A DNA stretch of 59,506 nt from Pseudomonadota bacterium (GTDB lineage Bacteria > Pseudomonadota > Gammaproteobacteria > Steroidobacterales > Steroidobacteraceae), in NCBI GenBank assembly GCA_023433515.1, contig JAEZCN010000138.1, forward strand, positions 1 through 59,506, in the 5' to 3' direction. A program made the position numbers and the translations under genes. Every line of letters starts with the position of its first letter. The stretch's first letter is position 1. Positions 16,668-25,569 of the stretch are shown piece by piece. A model generated the notes under the pieces. That model was not told the DNA's origin. It searched no databases and worked only from the letters and a program-made list of their open reading frames with translations.

Positions 16668-17910
16668 GAAGCTGATCCCCGCGGGCGTGTCGAGCCCGGT
16701 CCGCGCCTTTCGCAAGGTCGGCGGAACGCCCGTATTCTTCAAGGAAGCGCGCGGGGCACACGCCGTCGACGAGGACGGCAACCGCTACCTCGATTTCTGC
16801 ATGGCCTGGGGTCCGCTGATTCTCGGACACGCGCACCCGCGCGTGATCGAGGCGGTGCAACGCGCGGTGACCGACGGTCTCGCATTCGGCACCGCGCACC
16901 GTGGCGAGGGAGAGCTGGCCGAGCGCGTGCTCGCGGCCTATCCCTACGCACAGCTCGTGCGCTTCGTCGTGAGCGGCACCGAGGCGGTCGCCACCGCCGT
17001 GCGCATCGCGCGCGCGTCGAACGGCCGGCGCCGCATCCTCAAGTTCGACGGCTGCTACCACGGCCACGTCGATTCGCTGATGGTGAAGGCGGGCAGCGGC
17101 GTGATCACGCAGGGCCTCGCCGACAGCGCGGGCGTGCCCGAAAAAGTGGCGGCCGACACGCTCGTGATTCCGCTCGGCGACGTCGCCGCGCTCGAGCAGG
17201 CGTTTCGCGAGCAGGGCAAGGACATCGCCGCGGCCATCATCGAGCCGGTGCCGGCCAACAACGGCCTGCTCGTGCAATCGCGCGAGTACCTCGCGAAGCT
17301 GCGCGAGCTGACTCGCGCGAACGGCACGGTCCTGATCTTCGACGAAGTCATCACCGGCTTCCGGTTCGGATACCACGGTTACGACAAGGTGGTCGGCATC
17401 GAGCCCGACCTCACCACGCTCGGCAAGATCGTCGGCGGCGGCATGCCCGTCGCCGCGGTGCTGGGCCGCCGCGCATTGATGCAGCAGCTCGCGCCGCTGG
17501 GGCCTGTCTACCAGGCGGGCACGATGGCCGGTAACCCGGTGTGCCTCGCGGCCGGCATCGCGACGCTCACCGAACTCGCGGAGGGCCCGGCCTACCGGCA
17601 CATCGAGATGTTAGGCAAACACCTGGATGCGGCGTATGCGAAGCACGCACTCGAGGGCCAGGCTCGGCTGCCGCGGGTGGGTCCCATCGTGTGGCCGTAT
17701 TTCGACGTGAGCTCCCCGCTGCCGGTCGCCGCGGCCTCGATCTCGCCGTCCGCGATCCAGGAATACCACGGACGATATCGCGGCTGGCTGGCGCGCGGTG
17801 TCTACCTGCCGCCGTCGGCATACGAGGTCTGCTTCCTCTCCGCGGCTCACACCACCGCCGATATCGATAAACTGCTCGAAGTGCTGGTGACCGCCGACAG
17901 GGACGGATGA
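16630..17910 (+). CDS. hemL: Glutamate-1-semialdehyde 2,1-aminomutase
   Basis: The 426-residue PLP enzyme converts glutamate-1-semialdehyde to 5-aminolevulinate. It has PAGVSSPVRAFRKVGGTP at residues 17-34, the substrate-gating YHGHVDSLMVKAGSG segment, DEVITGFR near 238-245 and the PLP lysine K266 in TLGKIVGGG. Using the ATG at 16630 gives the usual family length and puts K266 near its normal position. A GTG at 16570 has a better ribosome-binding site (AGAGGA) and would add 20 low-complexity residues, so it cannot be excluded. The start lies inside the end of hemC. The stop overlaps the sensor kinase start (ATGA). Confidence 0.95.
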   Translation: MLAHSAELYSRAEKLIPAGVSSPVRAFRKVGGTPVFFKEARGAHAVDEDGNRYLDFCMAWGPLILGHAHPRVIEAVQRAVTDGLAFGTAHRGEGELAERVLAAYPYAQLVRFVVSGTEAVATAVRIARASNGRRRILKFDGCYHGHVDSLMVKAGSGVITQGLADSAGVPEKVAADTLVIPLGDVAALEQAFREQGKDIAAAIIEPVPANNGLLVQSREYLAKLRELTRANGTVLIFDEVITGFRFGYHGYDKVVGIEPDLTTLGKIVGGGMPVAAVLGRRALMQQLAPLGPVYQAGTMAGNPVCLAAGIATLTELAEGPAYRHIEMLGKHLDAAYAKHALEGQARLPRVGPIVWPYFDVSSPLPVAAASISPSAIQEYHGRYRGWLARGVYLPPSAYEVCFLSAAHTTADIDKLLEVLVTADRDG

Positions 17911-18914
17911 GACCGAACTTCCGCCAATGGTTCTCCGAACGCGTCGAGCTGATCGTGCTCGCCGTGACGATGTTGCTCACCGCCTCGCTCGTGGTCTGGT
18001 GGACCATCCTGCTGCGCGGCGCCATGAACAACATCGAGACGCTCGAGCGTGCGCTGCTCGCGACCGAGACGCATTTGTCCGCGCTGGAGGTGGAGGAACG
18101 CGGACGCGCGATCGTCGAACATCGCGACCGCCTGAACGTCATGCTGGTCGGCGAATCGACGCTGCTCGCGCTGCTGCTCTCGGGCAGCCTCGTCGTGCTG
18201 TTCGTGCTGGCGCAGCGGCGCAAGCAGCAGCGCGAGGACATGGAGAAGCTGCTGCAGTTCACGAGCCATGAGTTCAAGACGCCGGTCGCCGGCGTGAAGG
18301 GACTGCTGCAAAGTCTCGCCATCGGCAGCATTCCTGACGCGCAACGCGCCGAGCTGATCCAGCTCGGGCAGCACGAATGCGACCGCCTCGAGCACCTCGC
18401 GGAAACGATCCTCGCGTACCAGCGCGCCATGTCTCGCGATCCGCGCGAAGGCGTCCAGCGCGTGGATGTCGCGCGGTTCGTCGCGGACCTGCTGGAACAT
18501 CGCGCGCGCACGTCGAGCATTTCCGAGGTCGAGGTCAAGCCTATCGATCCGGTGCAGGTCATGGCGGACAAGGACGGGTTGCGCGTCATTCTCGAAAACC
18601 TGCTCGACAACGCGCACAAGTACGGCGGTGGCAGGGTGGAACTCTCGGCCGCGGTGCGCGCCGGGCACTGGCATCTCGAGATCAGCGACCGCGGCCGCGG
18701 CTTTCCGCCCGAAAGCGCCGAGAAATTGTTCGACCTCCACAATCGCGGCAGCGGCGATGGCGTGACCCACGGCGCGGGACTGGGTCTCGCGATCGCGCGG
18801 CAGCTCGCGCGGCGCATGGGCGGCGACATCAAGGCATTCAGCGCGGGTCCCGGCCTCGGGGCCATTTTCACGGTCACGCTGGGCCTCGCGCCAACGGAGA
18901 CCGCCCATGGCTGA
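17907..18914 (+). CDS. Membrane sensor histidine kinase embedded in the heme operon
   Basis: The 335-residue protein has two transmembrane segments (about residues 14-36 and 80-102) around a short periplasmic, probably coiled-coil loop of about 45 residues. There is no clear HAMP or PAS domain. The kinase core has the phospho-accepting H121 in FTSHEFKTPVAG, the N box NLLDNAHKYGG near 213-223, DRGRGFP and GAGLGLAIA. It overlaps hemL by 4 bp at its start and the response regulator by 8 bp at its end. The small sensor loop suggests sensing at or in the membrane. The signal is unknown; heme, iron or redox state are inferences from context. Confidence 0.88.
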   Translation: MRPNFRQWFSERVELIVLAVTMLLTASLVVWWTILLRGAMNNIETLERALLATETHLSALEVEERGRAIVEHRDRLNVMLVGESTLLALLLSGSLVVLFVLAQRRKQQREDMEKLLQFTSHEFKTPVAGVKGLLQSLAIGSIPDAQRAELIQLGQHECDRLEHLAETILAYQRAMSRDPREGVQRVDVARFVADLLEHRARTSSISEVEVKPIDPVQVMADKDGLRVILENLLDNAHKYGGGRVELSAAVRAGHWHLEISDRGRGFPPESAEKLFDLHNRGSGDGVTHGAGLGLAIARQLARRMGGDIKAFSAGPGLGAIFTVTLGLAPTETAHG

Positions 18915-19599
18915 TCGCATCGCCATCGTCGAGGACGAACGCCTGGTGCGCGAGCTGGTCGCGGTGAACCTGCGGCACGCGGGATACGAGATCATCGCGG
19001 CCGAGGATTTCGCGACGGGCAAGGAGCTGCTCGCCAAGGGCGGCTACGAGCTCGCGATCCTCGACGTCATGCTGCCCGGCGGCGACGGCTTCGCCCTCAC
19101 GCGGTACGCGCGTGACCTCGGGGTCACCGCGCCGATCATGATGCTCACGGCGCGCAATGACACGACGTCGAAGGTCCGCGGTCTCGACGCGGGCGCCGAC
19201 GACTATCTACCCAAGCCCTTCGACGTGAACGAGCTGCTCGCGCGCGTGCGCGCGTTGCTGCGCCGGGCGAGCGGGCGGCCGGCCAGCGCCCCGCCGCGGC
19301 TGGCGTTCGCTTCCTACTGGGTGCGCTTCGACACCGGGCAGGCGATGACCAACGAAGGCGAGGTCTCGCTGTCGGACAAGGAACTGCGGCTGATGGAAGT
19401 GTTCTCGGCGAACGAGAACCGCGCGCTCACGCGCACCGATCTGCTCGAGGAAGTGTGGGGAATGGACCATTTCCCCACCGACCGCACGGTCGACAACTTC
19501 ATCATGCGGCTGCGCAAGCTGTTCGAGCCGGATCCCGAAAATCCGGTGCACATCGTCACGTTGCGCGGACGCGGGTACCTGTTCAGGAGCGCGCCGTGA
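18907..19599 (+). CDS. OmpR/PhoB-family response regulator
   Basis: The 230-residue protein has an N-terminal receiver domain with acidic residues near D10/E11, phospho-acceptor D53 (ILDVMLPG) and K103 (YLPKPFD). A C-terminal winged helix (about 130-228) has DKELRLMEVF and ENRALTRTDLLEEVWG, ending in RGRGYLF. It is the evident partner of the overlapping sensor kinase. Its GTGA overlap with hemF means heme-enzyme translation is coupled to it. It may regulate this operon or iron/heme genes elsewhere; no target site was recognised. Confidence 0.9.
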   Translation: MADRIAIVEDERLVRELVAVNLRHAGYEIIAAEDFATGKELLAKGGYELAILDVMLPGGDGFALTRYARDLGVTAPIMMLTARNDTTSKVRGLDAGADDYLPKPFDVNELLARVRALLRRASGRPASAPPRLAFASYWVRFDTGQAMTNEGEVSLSDKELRLMEVFSANENRALTRTDLLEEVWGMDHFPTDRTVDNFIMRLRKLFEPDPENPVHIVTLRGRGYLFRSAP

Positions 19600-20552
19600 G
19601 CGCGCCGCGACTCACCCCCATCGGCGCGGCCGAGATCGAGGCGGCGCGCGAGTACTTCACCGGCCTGCACACGCGGCTGTCCGATGCGTGGCAATCGCTC
19701 GATCCCTCGAGCGCGCAACGCCGCGACGAATGGCAGCGACCGGCCGGCGAGCCGCTGAGCGGCAACGGGCGCCTTTCGCTCATCGAGAACGGCGCGACCT
19801 TCGACCGCGCGGGCGTCGCCTTCAGCGACGTCACGGGCGCGAAGCTGCCGGCCGCCGCGAGCGAACGGCACACGGAGCTCGCGGGCCAGCCGTTCCGCGC
19901 GATGGGCACGAGTGTCGTCGTGCACCCGGTGAATCCGTACGCGCCGACCTCGCACGCCAACGTGCGCCTGTTCACCGCGCGCGGTGGCGAGACCTGGTGG
20001 TTCGGTGGCGGCTTCGACCTGACGCCCGTCTATCCATTCGACGAGGACGCACGCGCGTGGCACGAGGCCGCGCGCGCCGCCTGCGAGCCGGCCGGAGCGC
20101 GCGCCTATTCACTGCTCAAGGAAACCTGCGACCGGTATTTCTACCTGCCGCACCGGGGCGAGACGCGCGGCATCGGCGGCCTGTTCGCGGACGACCTCAA
20201 CGAGCACACGCCGCAGATCGGCGGCAGTTTCGAACATTGCTTCGCGCTCATTCGCCGCATCGGCGACACCTATCTCGATGCCTACAGCCGAATCGTGCGC
20301 GCGCGCGCGGCGACCGCGTTCGGTGAGCGCGAGCAGGAATTCCAGCGCCTGCGCCGCGGCCGCTACGTCGAGTTCAACCTGGCCTTCGACCGGGGCACGC
20401 GCTTCGGGCTCCAGTCCCAGGCGCGGACCGAATCGCTGCTGATGTCGCTGCCGCCGCGCGCCGAGTGGCGCTACGACTACTGTCCGGAGCCGGGATCGCC
20501 GGAAGCAAGGCTCGCGGAATATCTCAAACCCCGGGACTGGCTGGGCGCATGA
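19596..20552 (+). CDS. hemF: Oxygen-dependent coproporphyrinogen-III oxidase
   Basis: The 318-residue protein carries out two oxidative decarboxylations to protoporphyrinogen IX and requires O2. Family motifs are HPVNPYAPTSHANVRLF near residues 109-125, WWFGGGFDLTP near 132-142, YFYLPHRGETRGIGGLFADD, and GRYVEFNLAFDRGTRFGLQ near 263-281. It begins with GTG overlapping the regulator stop and ends overlapping hemH by ATGA. The presence of the aerobic enzyme, with no hemN in the window, indicates an organism that respires oxygen. Confidence 0.95.
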   Translation: MSAPRLTPIGAAEIEAAREYFTGLHTRLSDAWQSLDPSSAQRRDEWQRPAGEPLSGNGRLSLIENGATFDRAGVAFSDVTGAKLPAAASERHTELAGQPFRAMGTSVVVHPVNPYAPTSHANVRLFTARGGETWWFGGGFDLTPVYPFDEDARAWHEAARAACEPAGARAYSLLKETCDRYFYLPHRGETRGIGGLFADDLNEHTPQIGGSFEHCFALIRRIGDTYLDAYSRIVRARAATAFGEREQEFQRLRRGRYVEFNLAFDRGTRFGLQSQARTESLLMSLPPRAEWRYDYCPEPGSPEARLAEYLKPRDWLGA

Positions 20553-21532
20553 CGGCCGGCGTGCTGCTGGTCAATTCCGGCACGCCCGCATCGCTCGCCA
20601 CGCGCGACGTGCGCGCGTTCCTCGCCGGATTGTTAGGCGATCCGCGCGTCGTCGAACTGCCGCGCTGGTTGTGGATGCCGCTGCTGCACGGAGTGATCCT
20701 GCGCGTGCGGCCGCGCGCCAGCGCGAAGAAGTACGCCGCGATCTGGACGCCGCAGGGCTCGCCCCTGGCCGTCGAAAGCGAGGCGCTGCGTGCCGGACTC
20801 GAGGCCGCGCTTTCCGGGCAGGGCATGCCCGTGGCTCTCGCGATGCTCTACACGGGCGGCGCGACGGTGGCGCAGGCGCTGCAGGTGCTGCGTTCCCGAG
20901 GTGTCGACGAGGTCGTAGTCATACCGATGTTCCCGCAATACAGCGGCGCGACGACGGGCGCGGTGTCCGATCAGGTTGGTTCGGCGTTCTCGCGCATGCG
21001 CCACGTCCCGGGCCTGCGCTTCGTATCCGACTACCACGACGACGACGCCTACATCGAGGCGCTCGCCGCGAGCGTGCGCGAGGACTGGAGCGGGCACGGA
21101 CGGACCGAACACCTCGTCATGTCGTTTCACGGAATCCCCGAGCGCTTCGTCACGCAGGGCGATCCGTATCGTGCGCAATGCGAGCGAACGTCGAGCCTGC
21201 TCGCCGCGCGGCTCGGCCTGGGTGAGGGCACGTGGAGTCTCACGTTCCAGTCGCGCTTCGGACGCGCGCGGTGGCTGCAGCCGTATACGATCGAGGCGCT
21301 CGCCGCGCTTGCGAAGCGCGGTGTCGCGAGCGTGAGCGTGATGTGCCCGGGCTTCGCCGCGGACTGCCTCGAAACGCTCGAGGAGATCGGCATCGAGAAT
21401 CGCGACGCGTTCCTCGCCGCGGGCGGCAAACAGTACCGGTACATCCCCGCGCTCAACGCGCGGCCGGATCACGTCGCGGCACTCAGGGCCCTGGTCACGC
21501 GACAGGTGGGAGGTACATCGTGCTCTGGCTGA
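20549..21532 (+). CDS. hemH: Ferrochelatase
   Basis: The 327-residue protein inserts ferrous iron into protoporphyrin IX. It shows LLVNSGTPASLATRDVRAFL at the N-terminus, a PLAVESEAL segment, VIPMFPQYSGATTGA near 132-146, the active-site His in MSFHGIPERF near residues 191-200, and TFQSRFGRARWLQPYT near 231-246. The C-terminus has VMCPGFAADCLETLEEI. The length is normal. The start overlaps hemF and the 3' end contains the start and ribosome-binding site of hemJ. Confidence 0.95.
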   Translation: MTAGVLLVNSGTPASLATRDVRAFLAGLLGDPRVVELPRWLWMPLLHGVILRVRPRASAKKYAAIWTPQGSPLAVESEALRAGLEAALSGQGMPVALAMLYTGGATVAQALQVLRSRGVDEVVVIPMFPQYSGATTGAVSDQVGSAFSRMRHVPGLRFVSDYHDDDAYIEALAASVREDWSGHGRTEHLVMSFHGIPERFVTQGDPYRAQCERTSSLLAARLGLGEGTWSLTFQSRFGRARWLQPYTIEALAALAKRGVASVSVMCPGFAADCLETLEEIGIENRDAFLAAGGKQYRYIPALNARPDHVAALRALVTRQVGGTSCSG

Positions 21533-21951
21533 AGGCGTTCCACGTCATCGGCGTGGTGAGCTGGTTCGCCGCGATTCTCTATCTACCCAGGCTGTTCGTG
21601 TACCACGCCCAGATGCAGGGCGCGACGATCGACGACGCCGTCGGGAACGCGCGCTTCAAGGTGATGGAACGAAAGCTGTTCATCCTGATGACCGTCGCGG
21701 CGGTGATCGCGATCGGCTTCGGAGCGGCGATGGTGCTGGTCGCGCCAGACTATCTACTCATGCGCTGGCTGCACGTGAAGCTCGTGCTGGTATTCCTGGT
21801 AATCGCGTATCACGGCGCGTGCTTCGCGCTGGTCCAGCAGTTCGCGGCGGACCGCAATGCGCGCTCGGAGCGCTGGTACCGCGTGTTCAACGAGATTCCC
21901 GCGCTGTTGCTCATCGGCATCGTCATCCTGGCGGTCGTCAAGCCATTCTGA
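21520..21951 (+). CDS. hemJ: Protoporphyrinogen IX oxidase HemJ
   Basis: The 143-residue integral membrane protein belongs to the HemJ/UPF0093 family, which replaces HemG and HemY in many bacteria. It has about four transmembrane helices. It has WLKAFHVIGVVSWFAAILYLP at the N-terminus with H8, VYHAQ, and WLHVKLVLV and AYHG in the third helix region; conserved His residues are thought to bind heme. The GTG start lies inside hemH, with GGGAGG 5 bp upstream. It completes the pathway, acting between HemF and HemH. Confidence 0.92.
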   Translation: MLWLKAFHVIGVVSWFAAILYLPRLFVYHAQMQGATIDDAVGNARFKVMERKLFILMTVAAVIAIGFGAAMVLVAPDYLLMRWLHVKLVLVFLVIAYHGACFALVQQFAADRNARSERWYRVFNEIPALLLIGIVILAVVKPF

Positions 21952-22001
21952 CGCGCGGCGGGACCTGAAGTACGATTCCCGCTCGTTCACGAGGGGTTTC
22001 C

Positions 22002-23729
22002 ATGTCATCCGTCCGGATCGGGCTCGCGGCTTCGATTCTCGCGCTGGTCGTCGCCGGCTGTTCGCGCGAGCGCGCGCGATCGCCCACGCCTGCGCCGACC
22101 GAAGACGCCGCGCGGGAAGAGACCTGGCCCGGATTCGTCGACCGGTTCATCGAAGCGCACATGCAGGCCGATCCGCATTTCGCGGTGCAGTCAGGGCGGC
22201 ATGAATTCGACGGCAGGATGCCCGACTGGAGCCGCGCCACGATCGAAACCGACGTCGCGGCGCTGCGGGAGCAGCTCGGCGAGCTGTCGCGGCAACGCGT
22301 GACGCGAGCCCAGGAGTTCGAGCGCGATTACATCCAGTGGATCATCGAATCCGAAATCTTCTGGCTCGAGACGGCGGCGGCGCCGTTTCGCAATCCTGCC
22401 TGGTATCTCGAACGGCTCGATCCTTCGGTGTATCTCACGCGCGAATATGCACCGCTGCAGAAACGTCTCGAAGGGTTCCTCGGCTACGCGCGTGCCGTGC
22501 CCGGGCTGGCGGCCGGCATCCGCGCGAACCTGCGTACGCCATTGCCGAAGCCCTTCATCGAGCACGGCGTCGCGGGATTCGCGGGCTACGCGGAATTCTT
22601 TCGCGAAGAGATGCCACGCATTTTCGCCGGCCTCGCCGACGAACAACTGAAGGCCGAACTCGGCTCCGCGACCGAGCTCGCTGCGCGGGCCATGAGCGAC
22701 CTGGCCGCCTGGCTCGAATCGCAACGCGCGACGGCTACCGGGGATTTCGCGCTCGGCGCTCCGCTGTTCCGCGAGATGCTGCGAGTCACCGAACAACTCG
22801 ATGTGCCTCTCGAGGAGCTCGAACTGCTGGGGCGCAAGGACCTCGAACGAAATCTCGCGGCGCTCGGGGAGGCGTGCGCGGCCTTTGCGCCGCGGGCGAC
22901 GCTCGCGGCCTGCGTTTCGAAGATGCGGGCCAACAAGCCGGCCGGAGGCCCGGTCGAAGGTGCGCGCGCGCAACTTGCGGAATTGCGGCAGTTCGTTGTC
23001 GACCACGACCTCGTCGGCATACCGAACGACGAACAGGCCCTCGTGGCCGAATCGCCGCCCTACAACCGGAGCAACTTCGCGTACATCAGCATCCCCGGTC
23101 CGTACGAGAAAGGCGACGCGCGGGCTATCTACTACGTGGCGCCGCCCGATCCGTCCTGGAACCCAGCCGAGCGGCGGACCTATCTGCCCGGAACCGCCTA
23201 CCTGCGGTTCGTCTCCGTCCACGAAGTGTGGCCGGGTCACTTCCTGCAGTTCCAGGTCGCGAATGCCAGCCCGTCGCGGCTGCCGGGCCTGTGGCCGAAC
23301 TATTCGTACACAGAGGGTTGGGCGCACTACGCCGAGGAGATGATGTACGACGCGGGACTCGGCGCGCGGCAGCCTGAGATGCGCGTCGGGATGCTCACCA
23401 ACGCCTTGCTGCGCAACGTGCGGTTCCTGTCGGCCATCTGCCTGCACAGCGGCTGCATGAAGCTCGCCGAATCAGAAGCCATGTTCCGCGAGCTGGCCTT
23501 TGCCGATGCCGGGAATGTCCGGCAGCAGGCGCTGCGCGGCACGTACGATCCCGGCTACCTGGCCTATACCCTCGGAAAGCTGATGATCCGGAAACTGCGT
23601 TCCGACTGGCTGGCCGCCAATCCCGGAGCGACATCCCGCCATTTTCATGACGAATTCCTATCATTCGCCTCGCCCCCGCTGCCGCTCGTGAGAAAGCAGA
23701 TGCTCGGCAGCGCGGCCGGTGCGCTTTGA
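22002..23729 (+). CDS. DUF885 family lipoprotein (putative metal-dependent peptidase/hydrolase)
   Basis: The 575-residue protein begins with a lipoprotein signal ending in the lipobox VAGC (C20), so it is exported. The body matches DUF885 proteins, with a thermolysin-like HEVWPGHFLQFQ motif near residues 407-418 that could bind zinc, plus YTEGWAHYAEEM near 436-447. Other members are annotated as uncharacterised peptidases. GAGGGG precedes the ATG by about 7 bp. It begins 50 bp after hemJ, but no functional link to heme is evident. Confidence 0.85.
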   Translation: MSSVRIGLAASILALVVAGCSRERARSPTPAPTEDAAREETWPGFVDRFIEAHMQADPHFAVQSGRHEFDGRMPDWSRATIETDVAALREQLGELSRQRVTRAQEFERDYIQWIIESEIFWLETAAAPFRNPAWYLERLDPSVYLTREYAPLQKRLEGFLGYARAVPGLAAGIRANLRTPLPKPFIEHGVAGFAGYAEFFREEMPRIFAGLADEQLKAELGSATELAARAMSDLAAWLESQRATATGDFALGAPLFREMLRVTEQLDVPLEELELLGRKDLERNLAALGEACAAFAPRATLAACVSKMRANKPAGGPVEGARAQLAELRQFVVDHDLVGIPNDEQALVAESPPYNRSNFAYISIPGPYEKGDARAIYYVAPPDPSWNPAERRTYLPGTAYLRFVSVHEVWPGHFLQFQVANASPSRLPGLWPNYSYTEGWAHYAEEMMYDAGLGARQPEMRVGMLTNALLRNVRFLSAICLHSGCMKLAESEAMFRELAFADAGNVRQQALRGTYDPGYLAYTLGKLMIRKLRSDWLAANPGATSRHFHDEFLSFASPPLPLVRKQMLGSAAGAL

Positions 23730-23757
23730 CCCCCCTTGCCCACCAACAGGAAAGACG

Positions 23758-24162
23758 ATGCTGCGTTCGATGATGATTGCCAAACTGCATGGATTGCGGG
23801 TGACCGGTTCGCTGTTGCACTACGAAGGGTCAATCGCTCTCGATCCCGAACATTGTGAGGCGGCCGGAATGCTGCCCCTGGAGTTCGTCGAGATATGGAA
23901 CAAGACGACCGGTTCCCGAATAAGCACTTACATCATTCATGGCGAGCGGGGTTCGCGTTGCTGCGTACTGAATGGCGCGGCGGCCCGGACCTGTCAGCCG
24001 GGCGACGAGCTCATCATCGCCGCCCGGGCTGACGTCTCGCTGAGCGAGCTGGACGCGCTCGAGTCGCGCACTCTCATATTCGGCGAAAACAACCGTATAG
24101 AAAGTGTCATCAAACAGAGACTAACCAGATCAGGTTCGAGCTACGACGTCGCTATCGGCTGA
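23758..24162 (+). CDS. panD: Aspartate 1-decarboxylase proenzyme
   Basis: The 134-residue protein makes beta-alanine for pantothenate synthesis. The self-cleavage site is Gly24-Ser25 in YEGSIAL, giving the pyruvoyl group. K9, R54 and Y58 (TGSRISTYII) occupy the expected catalytic positions, and GERGSRCCVLNGAAAR follows. The ATG has AGGAAAG upstream. It stands alone, without panB or panC. The 3' part after residue 95 diverges from typical PanD, but the length is normal. Confidence 0.88.
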   Translation: MLRSMMIAKLHGLRVTGSLLHYEGSIALDPEHCEAAGMLPLEFVEIWNKTTGSRISTYIIHGERGSRCCVLNGAAARTCQPGDELIIAARADVSLSELDALESRTLIFGENNRIESVIKQRLTRSGSSYDVAIG

Positions 24163-24227
24163 CACCGACGCTCCTAATTCTTATTTGCCTACGGAACTCC
24201 GGGAGAGGATGATGCTCCGATACGGAT

Positions 24228-24656
24228 ATGCGCAAACGGCCCCTATCCATCGCCATTGCAATGGCAGTAGTTGGTGTGGCACTCGCTCAAGTCGAAGCGA
24301 GCAGCACTCTTTATGTTCTTGACGTCGACCCGGCGCGATATTCCGGACCCGCGGGTCAACGCATCGCGGTACGCCTCGACGATGCTCCGCGTCACGTCAC
24401 GCTGAGCCCGCAGGACGAGATCTGTGTCCAGTTGCAGCGGGCGGCAAACAGCCAGGTCATCAGCGCGCGCGTGCGTGTGCTGCGTCCCGAGCCCCATGCC
24501 GCGGTCGAAGTCCGGGTGGTCGCTCCCGACATCTCTCCCGGAACGTTCCGCAGCACCCCGTGGGGAATGCTGTTGCGGGTGGTCCCGCCGGAAAAGCTCG
24601 CCGGTGTCGGCAAACCGCTCGGAACGACGGACGCGCCGGTCTGCTCGCTGACCTGA
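24228..24656 (+). CDS. Secreted protein of unknown function
   Basis: The 142-residue protein has a Sec-type signal peptide (RKRP, then a hydrophobic stretch to about residue 24, AQVEAS). The mature part is rich in beta-strand residues, with only two cysteines (in DEICVQL and PVCSLT) that could form a disulfide. I recognise no family. It has no good ribosome-binding site at this ATG; a GGGAGAGG lies about 20 bp upstream. It converges with the dehydrogenase gene that follows. Confidence 0.6.
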   Translation: MRKRPLSIAIAMAVVGVALAQVEASSTLYVLDVDPARYSGPAGQRIAVRLDDAPRHVTLSPQDEICVQLQRAANSQVISARVRVLRPEPHAAVEVRVVAPDISPGTFRSTPWGMLLRVVPPEKLAGVGKPLGTTDAPVCSLT

Positions 24657-24671
24657 ACCGACGCCCGTTAA

Positions 24672-25547
24672 CTAACTACCTCCCCGGAGGACGTCGACGA
24701 TGCTGCTCTCGTTGTCGGACGAGAAGCCGCGTTCGCACGCCTGGCGATAGAGCCGCTCGGCGACCTCTCCGAACTCCCGCGGCACGCCCAGCTTGCGCGC
24801 CAGCCGCAGCGCATAGTCGACATCCTTGAGCCTGAGCTTCGGCGTGAAGACGATGTTCGTGGAATGGTCGCCCTGGGCGAAGCGGCGCACGTTGCGTACC
24901 ACCTGCGGGCTCGCGGCCTGGCCGCTCGCGATCCCGTCGGCGACGGAATCGAGATCGAGGCCCGCGCGTTCGGCGAGCACCATGCCTTCGGCCGCGGACG
25001 CGATCTGCACCGCGCCCATCAGGTTGATCATGAGTTTGTAGACCGTGCCCTGGCCCACGCCGCCGAAATACAGCACGCGGGCAGCCAGAGAGGTGAACAC
25101 CGGCCTGGCGGCGTCGAGGTGCGCCGGGTCGGCGCCCACGAGCAGCGTGAGGGTGCCCGCCGCCGCGGCATCGGGCAGACCCGTGACCGGGCAATCCACG
25201 TAACGAAATCCGCGCTCGGTGACCATCCGGGAAAGCTCGAGCACCCAGTCGTGTGAGAGCGTCGAACACTCGATCGCGAGCGCATCGGGTGCGTTGTCCG
25301 CGGCGAGCGCGCCGGACTCGCCCAGCCACATGCAGCGCGACGATTCATCGTCGGCCGTCATGCCGATGATGACGTCCGCGTGGCGCGCGGCTTCGCGCGG
25401 CGAGCTCGCGACGCGCGCACCGGCCTTTTCGAGTGGAAGTGCCTTTTCGCGCGTGCGGTTGTAGACGGTGACCTGGTGCTGCGCCGTCACCAGGCGCGCG
25501 GCCATGCCCGCGCCCATGTTGCCGAGTCCGAGGAACGCGATTCGCAT
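24672..25547 (-). CDS. Beta-hydroxyacid dehydrogenase (3-hydroxyisobutyrate dehydrogenase / GarR-like)
   Basis: The 291-residue protein has the N-terminal Rossmann motif FLGLGNMGAGMAARL at residues 5-19, DCPVTGLPDAAAAGTLTLLVGG-type substrate loops, and the catalytic Lys in GTVYKLMINLMGA. This family includes tartronate semialdehyde reductase, 3-hydroxyisobutyrate dehydrogenase and succinic semialdehyde reductases. It ends the minus-strand run led by kduI and kduD, 22 bp after kduD, so a role in uronate breakdown is possible. The start at 25547 was chosen because the family begins directly with the Rossmann strand. Confidence 0.82.
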   Translation of the reverse strand: MRIAFLGLGNMGAGMAARLVTAQHQVTVYNRTREKALPLEKAGARVASSPREAARHADVIIGMTADDESSRCMWLGESGALAADNAPDALAIECSTLSHDWVLELSRMVTERGFRYVDCPVTGLPDAAAAGTLTLLVGADPAHLDAARPVFTSLAARVLYFGGVGQGTVYKLMINLMGAVQIASAAEGMVLAERAGLDLDSVADGIASGQAASPQVVRNVRRFAQGDHSTNIVFTPKLRLKDVDYALRLARKLGVPREFGEVAERLYRQACERGFSSDNESSIVDVLRGGS

Positions 25548-25569
25548 CGGCCAATCATACCGAACCCGC

